Part shown: positions 1 through 5,512 of the stretch, piece by piece | How positions within the stretch are numbered: position 1 is the stretch's first letter | Layout: the number at the start of each line of letters is the position of its first letter | Assembly: GCA_017880715.1 (NCBI GenBank) | Contig: JADGRT010000193.1 | Location: 1 to 6,297, forward strand | DNA from: Verrucomicrobiia bacterium | Lineage (GTDB): Bacteria > Verrucomicrobiota > Verrucomicrobiia > Limisphaerales > UBA1319 | Length of the DNA: 6,297 nucleotides | Reading direction: 5' to 3' | Translations under genes and position numbers: made by a program | Notes under the pieces: generated by a model | Database searches by the model: none | What the model saw: the letters and a program-made list of their open reading frames with translations, nothing else | What the model was told of the DNA's origin: nothing

Positions 1-2
1 CC

Positions 3-128
3 CAGGTGTCGCAGGATTTTCTCCACGACTACACGCTGGTCAATCACGGCAATCACCCGCATTATGTTCTGACAGACTGGGCAACGGAGCGGGTCGGTGG
101 AAAGATACGGGGTCACGTCTGGACATAA
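3..128 (+). CDS. C-terminal end of an unidentified protein, truncated in a REP-like repeat
   Basis: An open frame enters from the left edge and ends at TAA 126-128, giving about 41 residues. The residues look protein-like: an acidic/aromatic run reading DFLHDYTLVNHGNHPHYVL, followed by DWATERVGGKI. The last codons (GHVWT and stop) lie inside the 24-bp repeat at 109-132. The natural C-terminus has therefore probably been replaced by repeat sequence, and the gene may be a 3'-truncated relic. I do not recognise the family. The HDYTLVNHG stretch vaguely recalls secreted polysaccharide-degrading enzymes, which would fit the GH28 relic nearby, but this is a guess. The 5' part lies outside the window, so the reading direction rests on residue composition alone. 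Confidence 0.45.
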   Translation, partial: QVSQDFLHDYTLVNHGNHPHYVLTDWATERVGGKIRGHVWT

Positions 129-132
129 GACA
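109..132 (-). repeat. REP-like repeat, inverted copy
   Basis: These 24 bases are the exact reverse complement of 383-406 and differ by one base from the reverse complement of 328-351. The core read on this strand is GTCACGTCTGGACATAAGAC. With the two forward copies it brackets the transposase relic, as REP sequences bracket RAYT genes. It also supplies the stop codon of the frame coming from the left edge. Confidence 0.85.
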
Positions 133-200
133 CAGTTCTTGAACAGGGGACGGAAGCGTGGGACACAGAAAGGCAAGGCAAAACCTTTGGGAATGGATGA

Positions 201-347
201 GGCGGACGGCGCGTGGGGTTGATCAGCGTGTCGTACTCGGCAGTCAGCCAAGCGGTCGCCCGCATGGAGCAACGGCGGCAACGTGACCGGTCTCGGTACG
301 ATCAGGCCGAAGAGGCGGAAGCCAATATGTCTTATGTCGAGACGTGA
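201..347 (+). pseudogene. RAYT (REP-associated tyrosine transposase) C-terminal relic
   Basis: From about position 219 to TGA 345-347 the frame encodes a helix-turn-helix-like segment, SVSYSAVSQAVARMEQR, followed by a charged tail ending NMSYVET. The SYSAVSQAV...ME pattern is what I expect of the DnaA-like helix-turn-helix at the C-terminus of some RAYT / Y1_Tnp proteins. Those enzymes move or maintain REP sequences using a His-U-His and Tyr catalytic core. That core is absent here: the same frame has a stop at 198-200, and no transposase-like sequence is recognisable between 133 and 200. The stop codon lies inside the forward repeat at 327-359, the arrangement expected of a transposase gene running into its own REP. 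The family call comes from pattern memory and is moderately sure. The loss of function is clear, because only about 48 codons are left. Confidence 0.55.
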
Positions 348-359
348 CCCCGATGCCTT
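327..359 (+). repeat. REP-like repeat, forward copy 1
   Basis: This 33-nt unit recurs at 382-414 with two mismatches and a period of 55 nt. It overlaps the last codons and the TGA of the transposase relic. The core is TGTCTTATGTCGAGACGTGA. Relative to the other two copies it carries G instead of C in the middle of the motif. Confidence 0.8.
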
Positions 360-381
360 CTTTTTAGGGATCAATGGCTGA

Positions 382-414
382 ATGTCTTATGTCCAGACGT
401 GACCCCAATGCCTT
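382..414 (+). repeat. REP-like repeat, forward copy 2
   Basis: This is the second direct copy, and its 383-406 part is the exact reverse complement of 109-132. It contains GTG 399 and ATG 408, which open the reading frame of the GH28 fragment. The repeat has therefore replaced the missing 5' part of that gene. Confidence 0.85.
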
Positions 415-824
415 ATTCGATGGACGGCACCGACAACGGCATTCGCATCAAATCCATGCGCGGCGCCGGCGGCCTGGTCGAAAACGTGCGCTACACCGAC
501 ATCACGATGAAAAACGTCGGCAACGCCATCGTCCTCCAGCTCGACTACGTGGACAACAACCGCCCCGACTTCAAAGGCGACCCAGCGAAGATTCCTGTGA
601 TTCGCAACATCCTCCTCGATCACCTCACGATCGAAGGCGCGCGCAACGCCGGCATCATTCACGGCCTGCCCGACAGCCCCATCACCAACCTCACGCTGCA
701 AGACATCACCCTCACCGCCGAAAAGGACTTCGACATTCGCGATGCCGAGAAACCCGTCTTCGAGCGCGTCACGCGCACGATCAAACCCGGCGTCGCCCCC
801 GCGAGAATTCCCGGCGAACACTGA
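399..824 (+). pseudogene. GH28 polygalacturonase-like protein, C-terminal fragment
   Basis: The frame encodes about 141 residues with the repeating hydrophobic pattern of a right-handed beta-helix and GH28-like phrases: DNGIRIKS, VENVRYTDITMKNV, NILLDHLTIEGA, ITNLTLQDITLTAE. Full GH28 enzymes hydrolyse pectic polygalacturonan and usually have 400-500 residues, with conserved NTD, DD, GHG and RIK motifs. Only RIK (residues 16-18 from GTG 399) is present, so the catalytic aspartates and the signal peptide are gone. The fragment starts inside a REP-like repeat (GTG 399 or ATG 408 belong to the repeat, ATG 420 lies just beyond), which points to truncation by rearrangement. The downstream end at TGA 822-824 appears natural, with a short polar tail. 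No ribosome binding site is visible. I regard it as a non-functional relic, with the family assignment fairly sure. Confidence 0.8.
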
Positions 825-883
825 GCAAGGCAAGGCGGCAGAAAAGCGATCATAAAAAGCAAGTTTTCGCGCGGGATCGGACC

Positions 884-902
884 GCGACCGGTCCCCGGTC
901 GC
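884..902 (+). terminator. GC-rich hairpin after the GH28 relic
   Basis: GCGACCGG and CCGGTCGC form an 8-bp perfect stem around a 3-nt loop, 60 nt after the GH28 stop codon. No T-tract follows, so it is not a classical intrinsic terminator. It may be a relic of the gene's 3' end or just a stable hairpin. Nothing else is recognisable between 825 and 1042. Confidence 0.3.
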
Positions 903-1042
903 AGCGGCCACCATAGTGCGAGGGCGTGCCAGTTCTTCGAATGCCAGCGTGCGTTCCCACCCGCTGCGCGCCGGGACGTCGCGCGGTCCTGCTGATTGCG
1001 GCTTCGTTGTCGAAAAAGCCGGTCTTATAGTGCGCGTGGGCA

Positions 1043-1213
1043 TTAGGCAGCCGAGGCAAACGGGTTCACGACGCGCAGACCGGTGACGTGCTTGAAATCC
1101 TCCTCGTTCCGCGTCACGCTGGCTGCGGCCAAATCGGTGCGATCTAGAATCGCGTCCAGACCGGGATTTTCGCCATTCGCGCCATAGATGAGGATGTTGC
1201 TGTCCAGAAGCAT
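1043..1213 (-). pseudogene. VapC-like PIN-domain toxin with large internal deletion
   Basis: ATG 1213-1211 to TAA at 1043 encodes 56 residues. The start, MLLDSNILIYGA, is the classic first strand of a PIN domain with its first catalytic aspartate (D4). The end, SVTRNEEDFKHVTGLRVVNPF, is the classic last part (VTRN..DF....GL.VVNPF). A normal VapC ribonuclease has about 130 residues and four acidic active-site residues; the central 70 or so residues, with the remaining catalytic acids, are missing. The frame is preserved across the junction. One plausible history is a deletion between two similar VTR-coding stretches, since PIN proteins often have a TR-containing strand in both places; this is an inference. 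The ATG lies 3 nt after the antitoxin stop, the normal toxin-antitoxin operon layout. The product should be unable to cleave RNA. Confidence 0.75.
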
Positions 1214-1216
1214 CTT

Positions 1217-1489
1217 TCAGTCCCTGCCCGGCAGAGGGCGATCCTTGCGTTGCTCGCGCTGCCAGGCCATCGGATCGGGAATCACATGGCGCAGCCCGCC
1301 CAGCTTGCGCAGTTCCTTCAGTGCCTCCAGTGGCGTTCCCAGCTTCGCCCCACCTCCTGGCGAGGCCGTTTCCGGCTCGGTTTGCAGCGTGGCGACGACC
1401 TTCACCTTCCCACGCCGACAATCCTGCGGAACGGGCAGGTGCAGCGTGCCGTCAGCATCAGCTTCCAAAATAGCGGTGATCGTGCTCAT
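1217..1489 (-). CDS. VapB-type antitoxin
   Basis: The 90-residue protein starts at ATG 1489-1487. Residues 1-35 (TITAILEADADGTLHLPVP, then RRGKVKVVATL) look like a short beta-rich DNA-binding/dimerisation region. Residues 40-55 are a flexible Gly/Pro-rich linker. The C-terminal part (GGLRHVIPDPMAWQREQRKD and on to LPGRD) matches the toxin-neutralising tail common in antitoxins paired with PIN toxins. Such antitoxins bind the toxin's active site and repress their own operon. The partner gene follows 3 nt downstream but is internally deleted, so this is probably now an orphan antitoxin. It may still regulate itself or cross-neutralise a related toxin elsewhere. No clear Shine-Dalgarno sequence precedes the ATG. 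The role is fairly sure, the exact family less so. Confidence 0.75.
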   Translation of the reverse strand: MSTITAILEADADGTLHLPVPQDCRRGKVKVVATLQTEPETASPGGGAKLGTPLEALKELRKLGGLRHVIPDPMAWQREQRKDRPLPGRD

Positions 1490-1699
1490 GCCGGGGACTG
1501 TATCCCAAGGTGCGGGCCGCGTAAAGCCGCGTGTCGCCGGTGCCGGAATCGGTTACCAAGGTTAGCTCTGGCCATGCATGGATGATGCAGCGCTTTGCGC
1601 CCGGTGTCGAGTGGGTTTCGTGACTGGGTATTGCAGTTGGCATGCAAATGGGGGCAATCGAATGAGTTGGCGTTTTCCGTGGTTTCCCCCTTATGGAAA

Positions 1700-2317
1700 T
1701 TACTTTGCCAGTTCGACGAAGTTCTTCAGAATTTGGAGGCCGATGGTCTGGCTTTTTTCCGGGTGGAACTGGGTGGCAAATACGTTGTCCCGCCAGACCG
1801 AAGATGCGAAGGACACGCCGTAATCGGTGCGCGTGGCCACGATCGCCTCATCCACCGGCTGCGGAAAAAAGCTGTGAACGAAATAGACGAAGCTGCCGTT
1901 GGGGATGTCGCGATAGAGCGGGCAATCCGGTTTGACCAACTCCAGTTGATTCCAGCCGATCTGCGGGATCTTGAATCCCGGCTGGGCGGGGAAACGAACG
2001 ACACTGCCTGGGAAAATGGCCAGACCCGGGGCGCGACTGTTGAATTCCTCGCTGCGTTCGAACAAGGCCTGGTACCCTACGCAGATGCCGAGAAACGGCC
2101 GGCCGGTGCGAATGAATACGCGCAAGGCCTCCAGGAGCTCCTGGGTTTTCAGGGCGTTGATGCAATCGTCGAACGCGCCCACGCCTGGGAGCACGACCGC
2201 CCGGGCGTCCTGCAATCCATCAGGATGCGCCACGAGCTGGACCTCGGCGCCCACGTGGCGCAAGGCCTTCTCCACGCTGCGCAGGTTGCCGGAACCGTAA
2301 TCGATCAACGCAATCAC
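1700..2317 (-). CDS. hisH: Imidazole glycerol phosphate synthase subunit HisH
   Basis: HisH is the class I glutamine amidotransferase that hydrolyses glutamine and passes ammonia to HisF, which makes imidazole-glycerol phosphate and AICAR in cytoplasmic histidine biosynthesis. With the GTG start at 2317-2315 the protein has 205 residues, the usual family length, and begins MIALIDYGSGNLRSV as expected. Visible motifs are the oxyanion-strand region LPGVGAFD (43-50), the nucleophile elbow GICVGYQALF with Cys79, the segment PQIGWNQL (118-125), YFVHSF (145-150), and His185/Glu187 in TQFHPEKS, which complete the triad. The usual GMQ after the nucleophile is GYQ here, and PHMGWN is PQIGWN; both are mild departures. 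A TTG three codons upstream is an alternative start. The open frame extends upstream to 2407, but that part is not HisH-like. No hisF or other his gene is in the window. Confidence 0.95.
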   Translation of the reverse strand: MIALIDYGSGNLRSVEKALRHVGAEVQLVAHPDGLQDARAVVLPGVGAFDDCINALKTQELLEALRVFIRTGRPFLGICVGYQALFERSEEFNSRAPGLAIFPGSVVRFPAQPGFKIPQIGWNQLELVKPDCPLYRDIPNGSFVYFVHSFFPQPVDEAIVATRTDYGVSFASSVWRDNVFATQFHPEKSQTIGLQILKNFVELAK

Positions 2318-2405
2318 AAGGCTCAAAGTAGAGGTTGGGAAGAAGGATTTCAACGTGGAAACGCGAACGCCGAGAACCAAGGGGCCGGTTAGCAGCGTCC
2401 TTCCC

Positions 2406-2504
2406 AAAGCGCCAGAGGACTGGCGCAGTCCAAAAGCTGGCGCCTACTCGAACCGGCCGCGAATTCGCGAAGCGTTTTGGACTGCGCCAGTCCTCTGGCG
2501 CTTT
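2406..2504. repeat. Perfect 30-bp inverted repeat (BIME/REP-like)
   Basis: Arms 2406-2435 and 2475-2504 are exact reverse complements, separated by 39 nt. Each arm contains its own small hairpin, GCGCCAG-AGGA-CTGGCGC. The spacer contains the 12-bp palindrome CGCGAATTCGCG at 2458-2469. The element lies between the mutase stop and hisH. If transcribed with the mutase it would fold into a very stable stem that could terminate transcription, protect the 3' end or uncouple hisH from the upstream genes. There is no T-tract beside it. The nested palindromes and intergenic position resemble bacterial interspersed mosaic elements. Copy number elsewhere in the genome cannot be judged here. Confidence 0.9.
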
Positions 2505-2554
2505 CAGATGACCATGAAATCCTAGTGGCATTGGACAAGCTGTCCGCGCGCCGA

Positions 2555-4135
2555 TCACCTGGGTTGCCGGGGCCGGCTACAGTGTCGTGCCAGGGTCGCG
2601 CCTAGTTGCAGCAATCGCCGGGCGTCGGCCTGGCTTTGAGCTTCGGCGTAAATTCGGACGATGGGTTCGGTCCCCGAACCGCGCAGCATCAGCCAGGAGC
2701 CGTTTTCCGCGACGTATTTCACCCCGTCAAAGCTTTTGATCTCGACCACCGGCGAGCGTAGCAGGCGGGACGGCGGATGGGTCTGGCAGAATTCCATCAA
2801 GGCGGGCCGCTGTTCGAGCGGGAAGCGCGTGTCCAGCCGGGCATATTCATGCGGACCATACTCCTTAACCAACCGTTGCAGGAGCGTGTTCACGGACCGT
2901 GCTTCGGTGGCGAGCATTTCCAGCAGCATCATGCCGGCCAGGATGCCGTCGCGTTCGGGGAGGTGGGCCGGCAAACCGATGCCGCCGCTTTCCTCGACGC
3001 CGATCAGCACCCCGCCGCGGAGCATTTCGGCGCAGATGAATTTGAAGCCCACACTGGTCTCGGTCAGTTCGAGTCCGTGGGCGGCGCAGATCTTATCCAC
3101 CATCGAGGTGGTGGTGAGCGCCTTGACGACGCGGCCTTTACCGCCGCGATTGAGGATGAGGTGGTTGAGGAGCAGGCAGATCAGTTGGTGCGTGGAAAGG
3201 TAATGTCCGCGGCCGTCCATGGCGCCAAGGCGGTCGGCGTCACCATCGGTTACCAGGCAGAGATCGTGCGGGTGGCGTTGCAGATACGCGGTCGTGGCGG
3301 CATAATTCCGTTCCACCGGTTCGGGATTGATGCCGCCAAAGAGGACATCGTGGTTCGCGCGCAGCGCGGTGACCTGGCAGGTGGTGCCTGCCAGCAGTTG
3401 CTCGAAGCAGCCCGCGCCCACTCCAAACATGGCGTCGTGGGCCAGCCGCAATCGGGATTTGGCGATGAGTTTGAAATCCACCTGCTTTTTGACGGCTCGA
3501 AAATGAGCCGGGCGGAGATCCTGGAGCACAATACGTCCAAGCCGCGTGGCTTCGGCCAGGGGCATCGAGCGGACCGGGTTCAGATCGAGATGCTGTTCCA
3601 CCCCGCGGCAAATGGCGGGATCGGCCGAGCCTCCGAACCACGCCTTGAGTTTGTAACCGTTGAAGGCCGGGGGATTATGGCTGGCGGTGATCATGACCCC
3701 GCCGACGGCCTGCTGCGCCTTGACGGCGAACGAGACGGCGGGTGTGGGCGCAGGCTCGCCGGTTAAAACGACCTCCAAACCGTTGCCCGCAAGAATTTCC
3801 GCGACCCGTTGGGCAAACCGATCGGAGAGGAAACGACGGTCGTAACCGACGATGGCCCGGAGGGGGCCGCCGGCTTCGCGGGTCGGATGTCCTGGCCCGT
3901 GGCGGTTGCGACCTGTCGGTTGTGGGTCGAGCTGTTTGGAAACTGTTCGACCTTGCGGCCGCGCTGCGGATGGGGTAGGTCGCGGTTCATCCGGAGTCCC
4001 GTCAATGGATCCGTGAACCGCAGAGGACTTCCAGAAATCGGCCGTGGCCTGAGCGAGACGGTCCACGTTGGCGAAGGTAAAATCCTCGGCGATGATAGCT
4101 CGCCAACCGTCGGTGCCGAATTGAATGGCGGCCAT
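2555..4135 (-). CDS. Phosphoglucomutase/phosphomannomutase (alpha-D-phosphohexomutase)
   Basis: This enzyme interconverts hexose 1- and 6-phosphates through a phosphoserine, feeding nucleotide-sugar, cell-envelope and storage polysaccharide pathways. From ATG 4135-4133 it has 526 residues and begins MAAIQFGTDGWRAII, the normal N-terminus. All four signatures are present: TASHNP (150-155, phosphoserine Ser152), the Mg2+ loop DGDADR (297-302), the sugar-binding EESGG (381-385) and the phosphate-binding RGSGTEP (485-491). Relatives have roughly 460-480 residues. The excess is an insertion at about residues 42-92, rich in Pro, Arg, Gly and Thr, between TADFWKS and IVGYDRR. It is in frame and leaves the motifs intact. 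Whether the preferred substrate is glucose or mannose phosphate cannot be told. The gene starts 6 nt after the rpe stop, suggesting co-transcription. An in-frame TTG at 4141 is a less likely start. Confidence 0.93.
   Translation of the reverse strand: MAAIQFGTDGWRAIIAEDFTFANVDRLAQATADFWKSSAVHGSIDGTPDEPRPTPSAARPQGRTVSKQLDPQPTGRNRHGPGHPTREAGGPLRAIVGYDRRFLSDRFAQRVAEILAGNGLEVVLTGEPAPTPAVSFAVKAQQAVGGVMITASHNPPAFNGYKLKAWFGGSADPAICRGVEQHLDLNPVRSMPLAEATRLGRIVLQDLRPAHFRAVKKQVDFKLIAKSRLRLAHDAMFGVGAGCFEQLLAGTTCQVTALRANHDVLFGGINPEPVERNYAATTAYLQRHPHDLCLVTDGDADRLGAMDGRGHYLSTHQLICLLLNHLILNRGGKGRVVKALTTTSMVDKICAAHGLELTETSVGFKFICAEMLRGGVLIGVEESGGIGLPAHLPERDGILAGMMLLEMLATEARSVNTLLQRLVKEYGPHEYARLDTRFPLEQRPALMEFCQTHPPSRLLRSPVVEIKSFDGVKYVAENGSWLMLRGSGTEPIVRIYAEAQSQADARRLLQLGATLARHCSRPRQPR
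3860..4012 (-). repeat. Palindrome-bearing in-frame insertion inside the mutase gene
   Basis: This part of the mutase gene encodes about 50 low-complexity, Pro/Arg/Gly-rich residues that have no counterpart in ordinary phosphohexomutases. Its DNA contains a 28-nt near-palindrome at 3925-3952 (GGTCGA...TCGACC with inner TGTTT/AAACT, one mismatch and one G-T pair). A second inverted pair lies across the outer boundary, GCGGTTCA at 3982-3989 and TGAACCGC at 4014-4021. Mobile palindromic sequences that insert in frame into genes are known from Rickettsia (RPE). I infer a similar kind of event here. The exact borders are estimated from where the protein regains family-like sequence. Confidence 0.5.
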
Positions 4136-4141
4136 AGGCAA

Positions 4142-4822
4142 TCAGGGTAGGGCGCCGGGGTGCCGATGCGCAGCGATGGCGACCGCCCTCATTTTCTTAA
4201 CGGCGGCCCGCAGATTGTGCTGGCCAAACAGGCTGGTGCCGCTGACGAACGCGTCCGCGCCGGCCCGGGCGCATTCGGCGGCTTTGGCCAGGTTGATGCC
4301 GCCATCCACTTCGAGGTGGAACTTCAGTTTCTTCTGCCGCCGCCAGGCATCCACTTGTTGGATTTTGGGGATGACCTCCTCAATGAACGGTTGTCCGCCG
4401 AAACCCGGATTTACCGTCATCACGAGCAGGAGATCGATGTGTTTGAGGAGAGGTTCGACGGCCGTCGCGGGGGTGGGGGGATTGATGGCCAAACCGACCT
4501 TTTTTCCCAGCGACCGGATTTTCCACAGCAGCGGCGTGACCTGGTCGCCCAGTTCGATATGCACCGTGATCCAATCGGCGCCGGACTGGGCGAAGGGTTC
4601 GAGCAGGATCTCCGGACGGGCGCACATCAGATGGACATCGAAGGGCAGGCGGGTCAACGGGCGCAACGTTTTCACGAGTCCCGGGCCGAACGAGATGTTG
4701 GGGACGAAGTTGCCGTCCATCACATCGACATGCAACCAATCGGCTCCCGATCGATCCACGCGGCGGACTTCGTCGGCGAACCGGCCATAGTTGGCCGCTA
4801 ACAAGGACGGCGCAATAATCAT
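4142..4822 (-). CDS. rpe: Ribulose-phosphate 3-epimerase
   Basis: Rpe interconverts D-ribulose 5-phosphate and D-xylulose 5-phosphate in the pentose phosphate pathway, in the cytoplasm. The start at ATG 4822-4820 gives 226 residues, typical for the family, and opens with IIAPSLLAANYGRF. It is a TIM barrel with all hallmark segments: LHVDVMDGNFVPNISFGP (30-47), FDVHLM (61-66), VNPGFGGQ (137-144), VDGGI (172-176) and GTSLFG (195-200). Metal ligands His31, Asp33, His64 and Asp173 are all present, with Asp33 and Asp173 as the acid/base pair. The open frame continues upstream to 4912, but those 30 residues are not Rpe-like. No clear Shine-Dalgarno sequence precedes the ATG. It is the first gene of a likely rpe-mutase transcript. 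Confidence 0.96.
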   Translation of the reverse strand: MIIAPSLLAANYGRFADEVRRVDRSGADWLHVDVMDGNFVPNISFGPGLVKTLRPLTRLPFDVHLMCARPEILLEPFAQSGADWITVHIELGDQVTPLLWKIRSLGKKVGLAINPPTPATAVEPLLKHIDLLLVMTVNPGFGGQPFIEEVIPKIQQVDAWRRQKKLKFHLEVDGGINLAKAAECARAGADAFVSGTSLFGQHNLRAAVKKMRAVAIAAHRHPGALP

Positions 4823-4911
4823 CGCCGGGAAGGCTAGAGATTTATCCGGGCGAGTCAATGCCAGGAAGAAGATGGGGGCTCCCGAAGCTCGCCCCTCCGA
4901 AGGTGGCGTCA

Positions 4912-4917
4912 ATTATA
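4912..4917 (-). promoter_or_regulatory. Possible -10 box for rpe
   Basis: Read on the minus strand these bases are TATAAT, a perfect -10 hexamer, 89 nt upstream of the rpe ATG in the divergent intergenic region. No good -35 hexamer lies 16-18 nt further upstream, and the surroundings are AT-rich, so chance is a real possibility. Confidence 0.3.
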
Positions 4918-5034
4918 AAAGAATAGAAAAGTGATACGGACGACGGCAACGGTGCGCCTGCATGGATGCGGGGTTGGACCATCAGGGCGGATCTTGGCTT
5001 TACTTCCGGCGCGAGCGAATTAATTTTGCCAGGC

Positions 5035-5337
5035 ATGGATTTGACGGTGGAATTCTTTAAAAACGAAATGGCGGAGGCGTTGCGCCAGTACGAGAAATAT
5101 ATCGTGTGCCTCGACAAAACTCCCGACCAGTGCGAGGCGGCGCTGACTTCTCTGATGGGCAAGGCCATCAAGGCCTATGAAAATCGCGCGCCCAATCTGC
5201 GGCATGGCATTGCCCTGGACAAACAAACCACGATTATTCTGAGCCAGACCGACGGCGACCGCCCGCTCTGCGGCATCTATTTCAACCTGCATTCCCCCTA
5301 CCAGAAGCGCTGGCCGTCAGAGCCTGCTTCCAGCTAA
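5035..5337 (+). CDS. Small protein of unknown function
   Basis: From ATG 5035 the protein has 100 residues; an upstream ATG at 4966 in the same frame would give 123. I prefer the shorter form because the extra residues (RGWTIRADLGFTSGASEL) look unlike the rest, though neither start has a good ribosome binding site. There is no signal peptide or membrane segment. Residues 1-53 are mostly helical and amphipathic (VEFFKNEMAEALRQYEKYI, then DKTPDQCEAALTSLMGKAIK). Residues 60-90 look beta-rich (GIALDKQTTIILSQTDGD, then LCGIYFNLHSPY). Cysteines are at 25, 33 and 79. Reading-frame quality is good, with no competing frame. It is transcribed away from rpe and converges on the lipoprotein gene. I do not recognise a family and assign no function. 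Confidence 0.7.
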   Translation: MDLTVEFFKNEMAEALRQYEKYIVCLDKTPDQCEAALTSLMGKAIKAYENRAPNLRHGIALDKQTTIILSQTDGDRPLCGIYFNLHSPYQKRWPSEPASS

Positions 5338-5351
5338 AACCCGCGCGGAGA

Positions 5352-5369
5352 CGCAGAGGCCGCAGAGGC
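5352..5369 (+). repeat. Two tandem copies of CGCAGAGGC
   Basis: The 9-nt unit occurs twice head to tail just after the small protein gene, inside a purine-rich stretch of the form GCGGAGACGCAGAGG. I have the impression that such stretches are common dispersed intergenic sequence in related genomes, but this cannot be tested here. Confidence 0.5.
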
Positions 5370-5395
5370 AAAGGCAATGATTATTTGGCACAAAC

Positions 5396-5437
5396 ATGGC
5401 AGGTAAAAAATCGGGTTATATTTTACCCGCCATTTTT
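5396..5437 (+). terminator. Intrinsic terminator between convergent genes
   Basis: ATGGCAGGTAAAA (5396-5408) pairs with TTTTACCCGCCAT (5421-5433) around a 12-nt loop, with one A-C mismatch on the plus strand that becomes a G-U pair on the minus strand. The right arm runs into a T-tract at 5433-5437, as expected of a rho-independent terminator for the plus-strand gene ending at 5337. The A-rich left arm could also serve transcripts arriving from the lipoprotein gene. Confidence 0.65.
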
Positions 5438-5512
5438 CTGCCTCGGTTTACCACCAGAAAGCGGGCGGATCCGGATTTTCATTCTAGCGAATTTCCGAAA
5501 TTCCATGACATT

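Larger units (their letters stand above)
109..414. mobile_element. Degraded RAYT/REP element
   Basis: This stretch of about 300 bp is bounded by inverted copies of one 24-bp repeat (109-132 against 383-406, with an extra forward copy at 327-359). It contains the C-terminal relic of a probable Y1-type tyrosine transposase. The genes on both sides are truncated at the repeats: the left frame ends in the left copy, and the GH28 fragment starts in the right copy. RAYT transposases are known to be associated with REP repeats flanking their genes. That this particular repeat is the cognate REP is inferred from its overlap with the transposase stop codon. There is no obvious target-site duplication. 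The element has lost most of its transposase and cannot be autonomous. Confidence 0.5.

Noticed and set aside
109..414. Repeats as a CRISPR array
   Set aside because: There are only three copies, one inverted, with unequal spacing and a coding relic between them.
374..916. Plus-strand open frame of 180 codons overlapping the GH28 fragment
   Set aside because: Its product is an Arg/His-rich string without structure; the overlapping frame from 399 shows clear GH28 beta-helix sequence.
387..1421. Long minus-strand open frame of 344 codons
   Set aside because: It runs antisense through the GH28 fragment and out of frame through the toxin-antitoxin genes. It is Arg/Ala/Gly-rich with no family-like segments, a typical shadow in GC-rich DNA.
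1458..1643. Minus-strand open frame of 61 codons upstream of the antitoxin, containing TLVTDSGTGDTRLYAARTLG
   Set aside because: It looks somewhat protein-like but has no start signal and no known family, and it overlaps the start of the antitoxin in another frame. The 1490-1699 interval is left as intergenic.
1595..2392. Plus-strand open frame of 265 codons opposite hisH
   Set aside because: It is the antisense shadow of hisH, which has complete catalytic motifs in the other direction.
2318..2407. In-frame upstream extension of hisH
   Set aside because: The extra 30 residues do not resemble HisH, whose normal N-terminus begins at the GTG chosen, and the extension reaches the inverted repeat.
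2777..3766. Plus-strand open frame of 329 codons opposite the mutase
   Set aside because: The mutase on the minus strand has all four family signatures; the plus frame is rich in His, Gly and Glu, as expected of an antisense shadow.
4160..4801. Plus-strand open frame of 213 codons opposite rpe
   Set aside because: It is fully overlapped by rpe, which is unmistakable, and has no recognisable motif of its own.
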